Assembly: GCF_020510445.1 (NCBI RefSeq)
Contig: NZ_JAHBAG010000001.1
Coordinates: 4,688,501-4,752,500, forward strand
Length of the DNA: 64,000 bases
Origin: Hydrogenophaga taeniospiralis
Lineage (GTDB): Bacteria > Pseudomonadota > Gammaproteobacteria > Burkholderiales > Burkholderiaceae_C
Reading direction: 5' to 3'
Made by a program: the position numbers and the translations under genes. How positions within the stretch are numbered: position 1 is the first letter of the stretch; every line of letters starts with the position of its first letter. Positions 44,689 to 54,384 of this stretch are shown here, piece by piece. Below the pieces are notes generated by a model. It had not been told where the DNA came from, did no database searches, and saw nothing but the letters and a program-made list of their open reading frames with translations.

Positions 44689-46797
44689 TCAAAGATCGGT
44701 GATCTTGGTCTCGCCCGGGTTCGAATAGATGTCCACCACGCGGCAGTCGCCGCACATTTTCAGGCGCTCCAGCGCCTGGCCCTGGAACATGGCGTGGCCC
44801 GAGAGCTTGGTGAGCATGACTTCGATGCCCTTCAGGGTGCCGAAGGGTTTGCCGCAGCGGATGCACTGGTAGGGCTGCGCCTCGTTGAGCACGCGCAGCT
44901 GTTTGCGCTGCTCGGTGAGCAGCAGGCGCGGCTGCAGGGTGATGGCGTTTTCCGGGCAGGTCTTTTCGCACAGGCCGCACTGCACGCAGTTCTTTTCGAT
45001 GAAGCGCAGCTGCGGGCGCTCGGCGTTGTCTTGCAGCGCGCTGGCCGGGCAAGCGCTCACGCAGCTCAGGCACAGCGTGCAGCTGTCCTTGTTGACGGTG
45101 ATGCTGCCCAGCAGCGAGGCCGCTGGCAGTTCGATGACGTCGGCGGTGCGCGCACGCGTGCTGCTGTCCTGCACCAGGTGGTCGAGCGCCAGTTCCACCG
45201 TGGCGCGCTTCTCGGCCTGCACCGCGAAGCTGGCGCGACGCGTCACGCCCTGGGCCGGTGCCACGCCGAGTTCGGCGTCCAGCGCCATCAGGTCGCGCGC
45301 GTCGCGGGCCTCGATCAGCTTGAAGTGTTGTCCCGTGTAGCCCAAGCCGCTGACGATGGCCTGCGCCACCGCCATCTGCTCGCGCACGGCGTCGCGGTAC
45401 TGCGGCGCTTCTTCGCCCGTCATCAGCACCCAGACCTGGGAGGCGCCGTAGGCCAAGGCGGTGAGCCAGACGTCCAGCCCCATGGACGCGGTGTGCCACA
45501 GCGGCAGCGGGATCACGCGCGCGGGCACGCCGCGCACGGTCTTGTCCAGCGCGGCGGCGCGGCCCAGGTCGCCGATCAGCGCCGCGCCGGCTTCCTGGCT
45601 GTGCAGCAGCAGGGCGGCGTCCTTTCCGCCGGCTTTGGCGTAGGTGGCCAGCAGGGTGCGCAGTTTCACGCCCTGCTCGCTGGCGCGCGGGTAGGCGTAG
45701 CTCAGCGCGCCGGTGGGGCAAACGGTGGTGCAGGTGCCGCAGCCCACGCAGAGGTTGGGGTTGACAACGATCTGGTTTCTTTTCAGGTCGCTGCTGATGG
45801 CCGAGGCCGAGCAGATGTCGACGCAGGCGTTGCAGCCCACTTGCTCGTTGCGGCCGTGCGCGCAGAGCTTCTGTTTGTAGGTGAAGAACTTCGGTTTCTC
45901 GAACTCGCCCACCAGGTCGCGCAGGCGAATCAGCGCCTGCAGGGCCGCGGCATCGTTCAGACCACCGGGCAGGTGCGTGTAGCCCTGCGGCAGGGCGTGC
46001 TGCGTGAAGGCCGGCGCTTTGCGCAGGTCCAGCACCAGGTCGAAGTTTTCGCTGCGGCTCTGCGGTTCGCGCTGGAAGTTGATGGCGCCCGCGGCCTCAC
46101 AGGCCTTCACGCAGGCGCGGTGCGAGCGGCAGCGGTCCATGTCGATCTGGTAGTCCAGGCCGATCGCGTCTTCCGGGCAGGCCGCGATGCAGGCGTTGCA
46201 GCGCGTGCACAGGTCCAGGTCGATCGGGTTGCTGGTGCGCCACTGCACTTCAAAGGCGCCGAGCCAGCCGCGCACCTGCGGCAGCTCGCCCGCGATCACC
46301 GGGTAGCGGCGTGCCTGCATGCCGGCGCCGCCGGTGGCCATGATGGTCACGTCCAGCGCGTCGGCCACCAGGTCCGCGGCGCGTTCGGCGTCTTCCAGCG
46401 CGCCGATCACCAGCAGCCGCCCTTCGCTGCGGTAGGTCACCGTGGGCACGGGCTCGGCGTCGGGCAGGCGAGCCGCGGTGAGCAGCGCCGCCATCTTCGG
46501 CGTGGACTGCGCGGCCTCGCGGCCCCAGCCGCCGGTTTCGCGGATGTTCACGAACCGGATCGGCCGCACGTCGAGCGACACGGCGCCTTCGGTCTGCTCC
46601 GAGAGTTCGGTGAACAGCCGGCTTTCCTGCGTGCAGGCCACCACCAGATCTTCGCCGCTGCGGCAGGCCTTCTGGAAGGCGGGCGCGTCGCGGCGGCAGA
46701 GCGTGGTGTGCAGTGTCAGGTCTTCATCCAGCGCCTCGCCCAGGGCCTTGGGGTTCAGCGGCATGGTCTGGTTGCAGTTGCAGATCAGCGTGGTCAT
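44689..46797 (-). CDS. Multi-[4Fe-4S]-cluster ferredoxin-like protein of FDH loci
   Basis: A 702-residue cytoplasmic iron-sulfur protein. N-terminal CNCNQTM (about 6-12) precedes an alpha-beta region. Ferredoxin clusters then follow: CTRCNACIAACP (about 195), CRSHRACVKAC (220), CAHGRNEQVGCNACVDIC (310), CVGCGTCTTVCP (346), a middle alpha-beta domain with VWLTALAYGASQVWVLMTGE, then CTLCLSCVSACP (572), CVQCGLCEKTCP (604), CIRCGKPF (647) and CGDC (684). It looks like an electron-transfer hub. Start 46797 lies inside the DUF3306 gene (74-bp overlap). Its redox partners are not known; association with FDH is from context. Confidence 0.85.
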   Translation of the reverse strand: MTTLICNCNQTMPLNPKALGEALDEDLTLHTTLCRRDAPAFQKACRSGEDLVVACTQESRLFTELSEQTEGAVSLDVRPIRFVNIRETGGWGREAAQSTPKMAALLTAARLPDAEPVPTVTYRSEGRLLVIGALEDAERAADLVADALDVTIMATGGAGMQARRYPVIAGELPQVRGWLGAFEVQWRTSNPIDLDLCTRCNACIAACPEDAIGLDYQIDMDRCRSHRACVKACEAAGAINFQREPQSRSENFDLVLDLRKAPAFTQHALPQGYTHLPGGLNDAAALQALIRLRDLVGEFEKPKFFTYKQKLCAHGRNEQVGCNACVDICSASAISSDLKRNQIVVNPNLCVGCGTCTTVCPTGALSYAYPRASEQGVKLRTLLATYAKAGGKDAALLLHSQEAGAALIGDLGRAAALDKTVRGVPARVIPLPLWHTASMGLDVWLTALAYGASQVWVLMTGEEAPQYRDAVREQMAVAQAIVSGLGYTGQHFKLIEARDARDLMALDAELGVAPAQGVTRRASFAVQAEKRATVELALDHLVQDSSTRARTADVIELPAASLLGSITVNKDSCTLCLSCVSACPASALQDNAERPQLRFIEKNCVQCGLCEKTCPENAITLQPRLLLTEQRKQLRVLNEAQPYQCIRCGKPFGTLKGIEVMLTKLSGHAMFQGQALERLKMCGDCRVVDIYSNPGETKITDL

Positions 46798-47362
46798 CGT
46801 GGGGTTCTGGTTGGTCCGGCCGAGCGACCTGTTCGGGCGCATCGGCCTGGGGAGCCTGGGCCTCTTCGGGCGCTGCGGCGTGTTCTTCGGCGGCGGCAAC
46901 GGGAGCAGACGCCGCCGGGGTTTTCACTTCGTTGGGGTCGTCGACCAGTTTCAGGAATTGCGCGCCGACCATCTTGGCCATTTCGGCGGCGGACAGCGGG
47001 CTGGGTTTCGAATAGTCGTCGATGTAGATGTCGAGCCCGTCCATCACGTTGTAACGCGGATCGGTGAAGAGCTTTTTCACCGCGGCGTTGCGCACCTCGG
47101 CCGGTACGCCGCGCGCCACGAAGGGCTTGAAGTCACCGTCCAGCGACAGGCGGGCCACGTCTTCCAGCGTGGGTGCGGGCGGGGGTTCGGCGGGCGCATC
47201 TTCGGGTGCCGGCGCGGCCGGAACCACGGGCGCCGCAGCCACCACAGCCACCGGGGCCACGGGCTGCGCCGGTGGCTCGGGCGGCAAGGGAATGCCGCTG
47301 CGCACCTGCACCTTGCGGCGCGACCAGCGCGAGAAGAAGTTGCTGTCGTCTTCGGCGGCCAT
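46724..47362 (-). CDS. DUF3306 domain protein
   Basis: A 212-residue protein. NFFSRWSRRKVQV at the N-terminus and RLSLDGDFKPFVARGVPAEV with YNVMDGLDIYIDDY are the DUF3306 signature. The middle (about 30-65) and C-terminal 60 residues are Ala/Pro/Glu-rich low complexity. The start may be ATG 47362, or GTG 47368 overlapping the upstream stop as GTGA. Its last 74 bp overlap the ferredoxin gene in another frame. Always found beside DUF3305 and FDH genes; function unknown. Confidence 0.85.
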   Translation of the reverse strand: MAAEDDSNFFSRWSRRKVQVRSGIPLPPEPPAQPVAPVAVVAAAPVVPAAPAPEDAPAEPPPAPTLEDVARLSLDGDFKPFVARGVPAEVRNAAVKKLFTDPRYNVMDGLDIYIDDYSKPSPLSAAEMAKMVGAQFLKLVDDPNEVKTPAASAPVAAAEEHAAAPEEAQAPQADAPEQVARPDQPEPHDDHADLQLQPDHAAEPQGPGRGAG

Positions 47363-47364
47363 GC

Positions 47365-47994
47365 TCACTGCCCGGAGTGCCCGCCGCCACGGAGCTTCTC
47401 GGTGCTGATGCGCACCGGCTGGCCGAAGCGGTCCGTCAGGGGCTGGAAACTTTGCGGCCGCTGGCGGCGCTTGGGCTCGGGCTGGTAGGTCGCGTCCACG
47501 AAGCCGCGCAGCCAGTCGGTCACGTCGTCCGAGGCCGCCACCTGCTCCACCCGCTCCTGTGCGTCGAGCCAGCGCCCGGCGTCGTGGTAGCTCAGCGTGA
47601 CGGTCTGCGGCACGGCCATGGGTTCGCCGTCCAGCAGGCGTTCGTCGTCGGGGCGCCAGACCACCCAGAAACAGGGACTGGGGCTGTTCAGGTTCAGGAA
47701 ATAGCCTTCGGCATCGTCACGGAACAGCTCCACACGAAAGCGCGGGAACAGCCAGTGCGTGCCGGGGTGCTCCGCCGCGCCCTCGACCGGCTCCACCGCC
47801 TGCGGCTCGTGCGACGCGGCGGGCGTGCTCGCGGCGGCTTCTTCGGGGCTGCTGCGCAGCAGCACGTCGGCCAGCACCCAGCGCCAGGCTTGCCAGCGGC
47901 GCATGGGACCACTGACCGGTTCGCGGCGCATGACCACGTCCACCTCGATGGCGGGGCGCTGCGCAGCGGCGGACAAGGTATGTTCAATTGTCAT
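47365..47994 (-). CDS. DUF3305 domain protein
   Basis: A 209-residue protein with VDVVMRREPVSGPMRRWQAW, LFPRFRVELFRDDAEGYFLN and WVVWRPDD segments typical of DUF3305. It is the first gene of the four-gene FDH accessory operon and probably cytoplasmic. Its biochemical role is unknown. It starts 119 bp after the boxA stop. Confidence 0.85.
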   Translation of the reverse strand: MTIEHTLSAAAQRPAIEVDVVMRREPVSGPMRRWQAWRWVLADVLLRSSPEEAAASTPAASHEPQAVEPVEGAAEHPGTHWLFPRFRVELFRDDAEGYFLNLNSPSPCFWVVWRPDDERLLDGEPMAVPQTVTLSYHDAGRWLDAQERVEQVAASDDVTDWLRGFVDATYQPEPKRRQRPQSFQPLTDRFGQPVRISTEKLRGGGHSGQ

Positions 47995-48070
47995 ACGTAG
48001 TCCGCAATGTAAGCCATCCCCCGCCGCTCCAGAGGGCCAACAGGGTTCACCCCACCCCCGGGCGTGTTTT

Positions 48071-48084
48071 GCAAGGGAAAACCC
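48071..48084 (-). promoter_or_regulatory. Weak candidate sigma-54 promoter of the FDH accessory operon
   Basis: On the minus strand GGGTTTTCCCTTGCA has GG-N10-GC and a perfect TTGCA at -12, but only GG matches at -24. The predicted start near 48059 is 65 bp before the DUF3305 ATG. Such a match can arise by chance in GC-rich DNA. Confidence 0.3.
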
Positions 48085-48112
48085 GAGGCCCGGTGCCGCG
48101 TCGCTCAGTCTT

Positions 48113-49438
48113 TCAATAGGTTTCCAGGTGCAGCCGCCCCTCGCGCCTGAGCGCCGCGCCGATCTGCTCCCAGCTCAACCCGGCCTGGGTCGCCACATCG
48201 CGCAGCGCCAGCACCACACCCTCTTCCATGCTCTTCAAGCCACACACGTAGAAATACGTGTTCGGGTCCTGCAGCAGCACGGCCAGGTCGGCCGCGCGCT
48301 CGCGCATCGCGTCCTGCACGTAGCGTTTGGGTTTGTTCTTCTCGCGCGAGAAGGCGAAGTGGGTGTCGATGAAGTCCTTGGGCAGGTTCTGCAAGGGGCC
48401 GAAGTACGGCAGTTCTTCTTTCGTGCGCGCACCGAAGAACAGCATCAATTTCCCGCCCTCGAACTTGCCGCTTTGCCGCAGGCGCCGGCGCCACTCCGTC
48501 ATCGCCCGCATGGGCGCGCTGCCCGTGCCGGTGCAGATCATCACGATGTTGGATTTGGGGTGATTGGGCATCAGGAAGCTGGTGCCGAAGGGCCCGATCA
48601 CCTCGACCGTGTCCCCCACCTGCAGGTCGCACATGAAGTTGCTGGCCACACCGCGCACGGGCTGGCCCTGGTGGTCTTCGAGCACGCGCTTGATGGTGAG
48701 CGACAGGTTGTTGTAGCCCGGGCGCTCGCCGTTGCGCGGGCTGGCGATGGAGTATTGGCGCGGGTGGTGCGGCCTGCCCTGGGCGTCGGTGCCGGGCGGC
48801 ACGATGCCGATGGATTGGCCTTCGAGCACGGGGAAGGGCATGGCGCCGAAGTCGAGCACGATGTGGTGGGTGTCGTAGTCGTGGCCGGCCTGTTTGCCCA
48901 CTTCGGTCACGCGCACATTGCCGGTGACGGTGGCGGTGACGGTCTTCTGCGCGGCCTTGGGGCCGTAGAGGTTGGTGTAGGCGTGAGCGGCGCTCCAGGG
49001 CGGGATGATCGATCCGTAGGCGGCGGACTTGAAGCTTTCCTGGCCGCTGGGGTCGGTGGCGGGTGTTTCGGCGGCGGTTTCGGTCTCGGCTTCGGTCTCG
49101 GTGGTTGCGGGTTCGGCCACATCGGCCACTGCATCCCCCACGAGTGCGGCGCGCTCGGCCGCCGTGAGTTCGGCCGGCAGGTTGTCCCAGCTCAGCTGTT
49201 CGGCCAGTGAGTAGGCCTTGATGCGCGGCATGGTGCGGTAGTTGTCGATGGAGCCGGTGGGGCACGGCGAGATGCAGTCGTTGCACCAGTTGCATTTGTC
49301 GGCATCGACCACGTAGTTGCGCGAGTCGTGCGTGATGGCCTGCACCGGGCAGATGGATTCGCAGGTGTTGCAGCGGATGCAGATCTCGGGGTCGATCAGG
49401 TGCTGCTTGATCACAGCCGATGCGGCGGGCGCGTTCAT
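48113..49438 (-). CDS. boxA: Benzoyl-CoA 2,3-epoxidase reductase subunit BoxA
   Basis: NADPH-dependent reductase delivering electrons to BoxB; 441 residues. Two [4Fe-4S] motifs near the N-terminus ([24 protein letters not shown]), then a Glu/Thr/Ala-rich linker (about 105-135), then a ferredoxin-NADP reductase module: RQYSIAS for [18 protein letters not shown] for NADPH and the C-terminal [23 protein letters not shown] precedes the ATG. It is the third gene of boxC-boxB-boxA, 491 bp after boxB. Confidence 0.95.
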   Translation of the reverse strand: MNAPAASAVIKQHLIDPEICIRCNTCESICPVQAITHDSRNYVVDADKCNWCNDCISPCPTGSIDNYRTMPRIKAYSLAEQLSWDNLPAELTAAERAALVGDAVADVAEPATTETEAETETAAETPATDPSGQESFKSAAYGSIIPPWSAAHAYTNLYGPKAAQKTVTATVTGNVRVTEVGKQAGHDYDTHHIVLDFGAMPFPVLEGQSIGIVPPGTDAQGRPHHPRQYSIASPRNGERPGYNNLSLTIKRVLEDHQGQPVRGVASNFMCDLQVGDTVEVIGPFGTSFLMPNHPKSNIVMICTGTGSAPMRAMTEWRRRLRQSGKFEGGKLMLFFGARTKEELPYFGPLQNLPKDFIDTHFAFSREKNKPKRYVQDAMRERAADLAVLLQDPNTYFYVCGLKSMEEGVVLALRDVATQAGLSWEQIGAALRREGRLHLETY

Positions 49439-49929
49439 GGGGGGTCTCCGTGGGGGTGTTTTGGGCAGTGTATTTCTGGGTGCTTGGCTTGTTTCGGGGT
49501 GCTACTTTTGCCTGGTTGCTGCGCTGGTCTTTTTCGGGCTTCTGGGTTGGCTTTGGGTCTTTCTCTGGCCTCTGCTTTTGCGTTGGCCTGGCGCCGCGCG
49601 ACGCGGTGCGGCCGACTCCGTTCGTGTCCCCCGCCGGCCTGCGGCCAGCTCCTCCTTGACCTCACTGCGCCAGCCACACCGCGTCGCGCTGGTGGGCGCT
49701 CGCGCAGAGAGAAGAGACAGCTCCCCCTTCTGCGCCAAGGCCGCCCCTCCGGAGCGCATGCCCTAACCGGGAATGCCGCAGAACCGGCTTTGCCAAGCTG
49801 CGTCTCCGGAGCGCGGGCCTTAACCCAGGATGCCGCGGAACTGGCTTTGCCAGGCCGCAGGCATCGTCCCCCCTTCAAGCGCCGAAGGCGCGCCAGAAAG
49901 GGGGGAAGCCGCGAAGCGGCGCAGGGGGG
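49439..49929. repeat. boxB-boxA gap made of mosaic GC-rich repeats, including a 57-bp tandem pair
   Basis: No supported gene. Two direct copies begin at 49751 and 49808 (GGAGCGCATGCCCTAACCGG versus GGAGCGCGGGCCTTAACCCA), each followed by a GCCGC-GAAC-GGCTTTGCCA block. The second runs into CCCCCCTTCAAGCGCCGAAG and AAGCCGCGAAGCGGCGCAGG next to the boxB stop. The left part is T/G-rich on the plus strand (GGGTGCTACTTTTGCCTGG). Antisense frames here are Pro/Arg/Ala/Lys low complexity and look spurious. Confidence 0.7.
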
Positions 49930-51357
<1,428 letters not shown>

Positions 51358-51421
51358 GGGGGTCTCCTGCGGGTGGGTGAGCTGTAGCGGATGGCGGTCG
51401 AGAGAGGTGGCGCAAATGCGG

Positions 51422-51498
51422 GGATGCGGTGGAACCGGCTTCGCCGGGCCACTCGCATCGCCCCCTGGGGGGTGACGCGCGCAGCGCGGCGCGGGGGG
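51422..51498 (-). repeat. Best-conserved copy of the dispersed repeat, between boxC and boxB
   Basis: Its first 45 bases (51422-51466) are identical to the reverse complement of 55967-56011. Blocks in order: GGATGCGGTGGAACCGGCTT, CGCCGGGCCACTCGCATCGC, CCCCTGGGGGG, GTGACGC and GCGCGGGGGG. It ends three bases before the boxC stop codon. Confidence 0.9.
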
Positions 51499-51501
51499 TA
51501 C

Positions 51502-53157
51502 TTAAACCCTGTTGAAATCGAAGGCCGCTTTGTCGCCCTTGCCGTAGACCTTCAGGGCGCCTTTTTCTCCCACGGCGTTGGGGCGCTGGAAGATCCAGTT
51601 CTGCCAGGCGGTCAGGCGCCCGAAGACGCGGGTGGCCATGTTTTCTTTCTGGGCGAAGCGCAGGTTGGCCTCCAGGCCGGTCAGGGCGTCGGGCGACATG
51701 GCGGCGCGCTCTTCCAGCGCCAGGCGCACCTCGTCGGCCCAGTCGATGTCGTCGGGCGCGGCGGTCACCAGCCCCAGGGCGAAGGCGGCGTCGGCGTCCA
51801 GGGCCTGGCCGATGGCGCCGCGCGCGGCTTGCATGGGGCCGGCTTCTTCGTAGAAGCGGCGCTGCAGGCGCGACTGGTCGTTCACCATGGGCAACGAACC
51901 AAAATTTTCATCGGACAAGGTCAGTCGCGGCGCTTTTTCAGGCTGATCTGGCAATGCCAGCATGTAGGTACGGTCGGCGCAAAAGGCCAGCTCAGCCAGC
52001 GTCCCGGCAAAACACGAACCCTCATCGATCAAAGCGAACAGGCTGCGAGAAGACACGTCCAGACGCGCGAAGGTGCGGCGCAGAAGCCCTTGGACCTCGC
52101 GAACCAACCAGTGATCGGCAAAGCGCTCGCGAAGCTGGTCGCACGCCAGCACAGCGGCGGCATCGCCCTCGGTTTTCAGGATCCAGGTGCCGATGTCGAG
52201 TTCGTTGGTGCGCAGGTTGAGGATGGCGTCGTCCAGTTCGCGGGCCATCTGCAGCGGGTACCAGGCGGCACCGGCGGCTTCGATGCCTGCGATGTCGGTG
52301 GGCTGGGCGCCGCTCGGGGCTTTGATGGTGAGGGTGGCGTTGCGTTTGGCGCGGTCGATGGCCACATTCACATAGGTGTAGGCCATGCCATCTTCGCTGT
52401 CGCTGCGTTCGATGCGAGGCAGGTTCACGCCTTTGGCGCCGGCCGGGCGGTCGCTCTGGGTGGCCAGTTTGGCGGCGCGTTCGCTCACGGCGGCGGCGAA
52501 CTGCTGGGGCTTGGCCACGGCGTCGACCAGGCGCCAGTCCACGGCCTTTTGGCCGCGCACGCCTTCGCTGGTGGTACAGAAGATGTCGGCCAGGTCGTGG
52601 CGCACGTGGCGTTTGTCGGTCACGCGGGTCAGGCCCCCGGTGCCGGGCAAGACGCCGAGCAACGGCACTTCGGGCAGGCTGACCGCGCTGGAGCGGTCGT
52701 CGACCAAGAGGATTTCATCGCAGGCCAGGGCCAGTTCGTAGCCGCCGCCGGCGCAGGCGCCGTTCAAGGCGGCGAGGAATTTGAGGCCGGAGTGTTTGCT
52801 GCTGTCTTCGATGCCGTTGCGGGTTTCGTTGGTGAACTTGCAGAAGTTCACTTTCCAGGCGTGGCTGGAGACGCCGAGCATGAAGATGTTGGCGCCGGAG
52901 CAGAACACGCGGTCTTTGCCGCTGGTGACGACCACGGTGCGCACTTCGGGGTGTTCGAAGCGGATGCGGTTCAGGGCGTCGTGCAGTTCGATGTCCACGC
53001 CCAGGTCGTAGCTGTTGAGCTTGAGTTTGTAGCCCGGGCGGATGCCGCCGTCTTCGTCGATGTCGATCGCCAGGGTGGCAACCGCGCCATCGAAGGCGAG
53101 TTTCCAATGGCGGTATTCGCTGGGGGCGGTTCGGTAATCGACGGCATTCGGGTTCAT
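51502..53157 (-). CDS. boxC: 2,3-epoxybenzoyl-CoA dihydrolase BoxC
   Basis: Ring-cleaving lyase that hydrolyses 2,3-epoxybenzoyl-CoA to 3,4-dehydroadipyl-CoA semialdehyde and formate; 551 residues. It has two crotonase-like modules, with FCSGANIFMLG and NGACAGGGYELALACDEILL in the first and the second about 260-520. The formate released chemically links this operon to the formate dehydrogenase region nearby. ACAGGAGACCGCC precedes the ATG at 53157. First gene of the minus-strand box operon. Confidence 0.96.
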   Translation of the reverse strand: MNPNAVDYRTAPSEYRHWKLAFDGAVATLAIDIDEDGGIRPGYKLKLNSYDLGVDIELHDALNRIRFEHPEVRTVVVTSGKDRVFCSGANIFMLGVSSHAWKVNFCKFTNETRNGIEDSSKHSGLKFLAALNGACAGGGYELALACDEILLVDDRSSAVSLPEVPLLGVLPGTGGLTRVTDKRHVRHDLADIFCTTSEGVRGQKAVDWRLVDAVAKPQQFAAAVSERAAKLATQSDRPAGAKGVNLPRIERSDSEDGMAYTYVNVAIDRAKRNATLTIKAPSGAQPTDIAGIEAAGAAWYPLQMARELDDAILNLRTNELDIGTWILKTEGDAAAVLACDQLRERFADHWLVREVQGLLRRTFARLDVSSRSLFALIDEGSCFAGTLAELAFCADRTYMLALPDQPEKAPRLTLSDENFGSLPMVNDQSRLQRRFYEEAGPMQAARGAIGQALDADAAFALGLVTAAPDDIDWADEVRLALEERAAMSPDALTGLEANLRFAQKENMATRVFGRLTAWQNWIFQRPNAVGEKGALKVYGKGDKAAFDFNRV

Positions 53158-53244
53158 GGCGGTCTCCTGTTGGTATGGCTGCGGGCTGCAGCGTGAAGGG
53201 CGCCGACCGTCGTTCACATCACCGGCGGGCACCGCATGACATGA

Positions 53245-53273
53245 ATAATATTGCACATACCCGGGAACGTCAA
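53245..53273 (-). promoter_or_regulatory. Sigma-70 promoter of boxCBA
   Basis: On the minus strand TTGACG (53273-53268), an exact 17-bp spacer and TATTAT (53250-53245). The predicted start near 53238 gives an 80-nt leader to boxC. One TGCA box lies in the spacer and two just upstream of -35, well placed for repression. Confidence 0.85.
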
Positions 53274-53287
53274 TGCATTTTTATGCA
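53252..53287. promoter_or_regulatory. TGCA-box operator for BoxR at the boxC promoter
   Basis: TGCA at 53252-53255, 53274-53277 and 53284-53287; the last two form TGCA-TTTTTA-TGCA with a ten-base period. BzdR of Azoarcus, a relative of BoxR, is reported to bind direct TGCA repeats, so this is probably the BoxR operator. Confidence 0.7.
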
Positions 53288-53289
53288 CT

Positions 53290-54234
53290 TTACGTCACAC
53301 CCAGCACCTCCCGCACCTGGGTGCGCAGCGCGTCAAAGGCATCGTCCACGCTGCGGCCACTGGTATTGAAATGCAGATCGGCCTTGGAATAGAAGGCCGA
53401 GCGCCCGGCCAGGATGCGCTTCAAGTCTTCCATGGCTTCGCGGCTCGCGGCCATGGGCCGCATGTCGCCCTGGGCCGCCACGCGGCCCATGTGGTCGGCC
53501 GCATCGGCCTGCAGCCAGACGGTGGTGCAGTGCGTGAGCAGCAGGTTGAAGTTGGCGGCGTCCGACACCAGGCCGCCGGGGGTGGCGATCACCACCTCGG
53601 GGTAGATCTGGATCGCTTCTTCCAGCGCGCGGCGCTCGTAGCGGCGGTAGGCCGGCGTGCCGTAGAGCGCGTGGATTTCGTTGATGCTGCAGCCGGCGAA
53701 CTTTTCGATCTCGCGGCTGAGCTCGATGAAGGCGTAGCCCAGGTCGTCGGCCAGGCGCTGGCCCAGGGTGGATTTGCCCGCGCCGCGCAGGCCGATGAGC
53801 GCGATGCGGGCCTGGCGCCCGGCGTCGTTCACCGGTGCGGCATGCCCGTCCAGCAGGCCACCGATGGCCATGCGCACGCGCTTCAGGTCGGCCTCGTTGC
53901 GCTTCTCCAGCAGCTCGCGGATCAGCAGCCATTCGGGCGACGAGGTGGTCACGTCGCCCAGCAGCTCGGTGAGCGAACACTGCAGCGCCTGCGCCACCTG
54001 CAGCAGCACCAGGATGGAGGCGTTGCCGGTGCCGTATTCGAGGTTGGCCAGGTGGCGCTCGGACACATCCGCCGCCACCGCCACGGCCTTGCGCGTCATG
54101 CCGCGGCGCGAGCGCAGGGTGCGCACCCGCTCGCCCAGCGACACCAGGAACGGGTGGCGTGGACTGTCGTCGGGGGCCGTTTCGCCCGTGGCGGGCGTGC
54201 CGGGGGCCGCTTCCAAGGTTGCCAGGTCTTTCAT
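53290..54234 (-). CDS. boxR: BoxR transcriptional regulator (XRE HTH fused to shikimate-kinase-like domain)
   Basis: A 314-residue regulator. An HTH of the Cro/XRE type (about 30-90: LGERVRTLRSRRGMTRKAVA, AADVSERHLANLEYGTGN) is joined to a C-terminal shikimate-kinase-like domain with an intact P-loop (ALIGLRGAGKSTLGQRL) that in the BzdR/BoxR family binds benzoyl-CoA as inducer. Its stop is just upstream of the boxC promoter, whose operator begins three bases downstream. A TATAAA at 54334-54329 on the minus strand may be its own -10; the TGCA array at 54289-54328 would allow autoregulation. Confidence 0.93.
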   Translation of the reverse strand: MKDLATLEAAPGTPATGETAPDDSPRHPFLVSLGERVRTLRSRRGMTRKAVAVAADVSERHLANLEYGTGNASILVLLQVAQALQCSLTELLGDVTTSSPEWLLIRELLEKRNEADLKRVRMAIGGLLDGHAAPVNDAGRQARIALIGLRGAGKSTLGQRLADDLGYAFIELSREIEKFAGCSINEIHALYGTPAYRRYERRALEEAIQIYPEVVIATPGGLVSDAANFNLLLTHCTTVWLQADAADHMGRVAAQGDMRPMAASREAMEDLKRILAGRSAFYSKADLHFNTSGRSVDDAFDALRTQVREVLGVT

Positions 54235-54270
54235 GGGATATCGGTGCTTAAGGGTTAACCCTGATGGGAC

Positions 54271-54299
54271 TTGCTTTCCAAAGAAACATGCACTTTAAT
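54271..54299 (+). promoter_or_regulatory. Candidate sigma-70 promoter of boxD-bclA
   Basis: TTGCTT (54271-54276), 17-bp spacer, TTTAAT (54294-54299). The -10 is sandwiched between two TGCA boxes. It is about 85 bp upstream of the boxD ATG. Confidence 0.6.
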
Positions 54300-54328
54300 G
54301 CATGAACCCAGAGACGCAAGATAGTGCA
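54289..54328. promoter_or_regulatory. TGCA-box operator in the boxR-boxD gap
   Basis: TGCA at 54289-54292 and 54299-54302 (TGCA-CTTTAA-TGCA, the same ten-base period as at boxC), plus a third at 54325-54328. They overlap the boxD -10 and lie upstream of boxR. Confidence 0.7.
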
Positions 54329-54384
54329 TTTATAGCGGCAATCCTGCCCGGCGAACAGCCCTGTTGATCAACCTTCCTCCCGAC

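Noticed and set aside
49420..49878. Short frames in the boxB-boxA gap
   Set aside because: Low-complexity Pro/Arg/Lys/Ala translations through repeat mosaic, overlapping on both strands, without ribosome sites.
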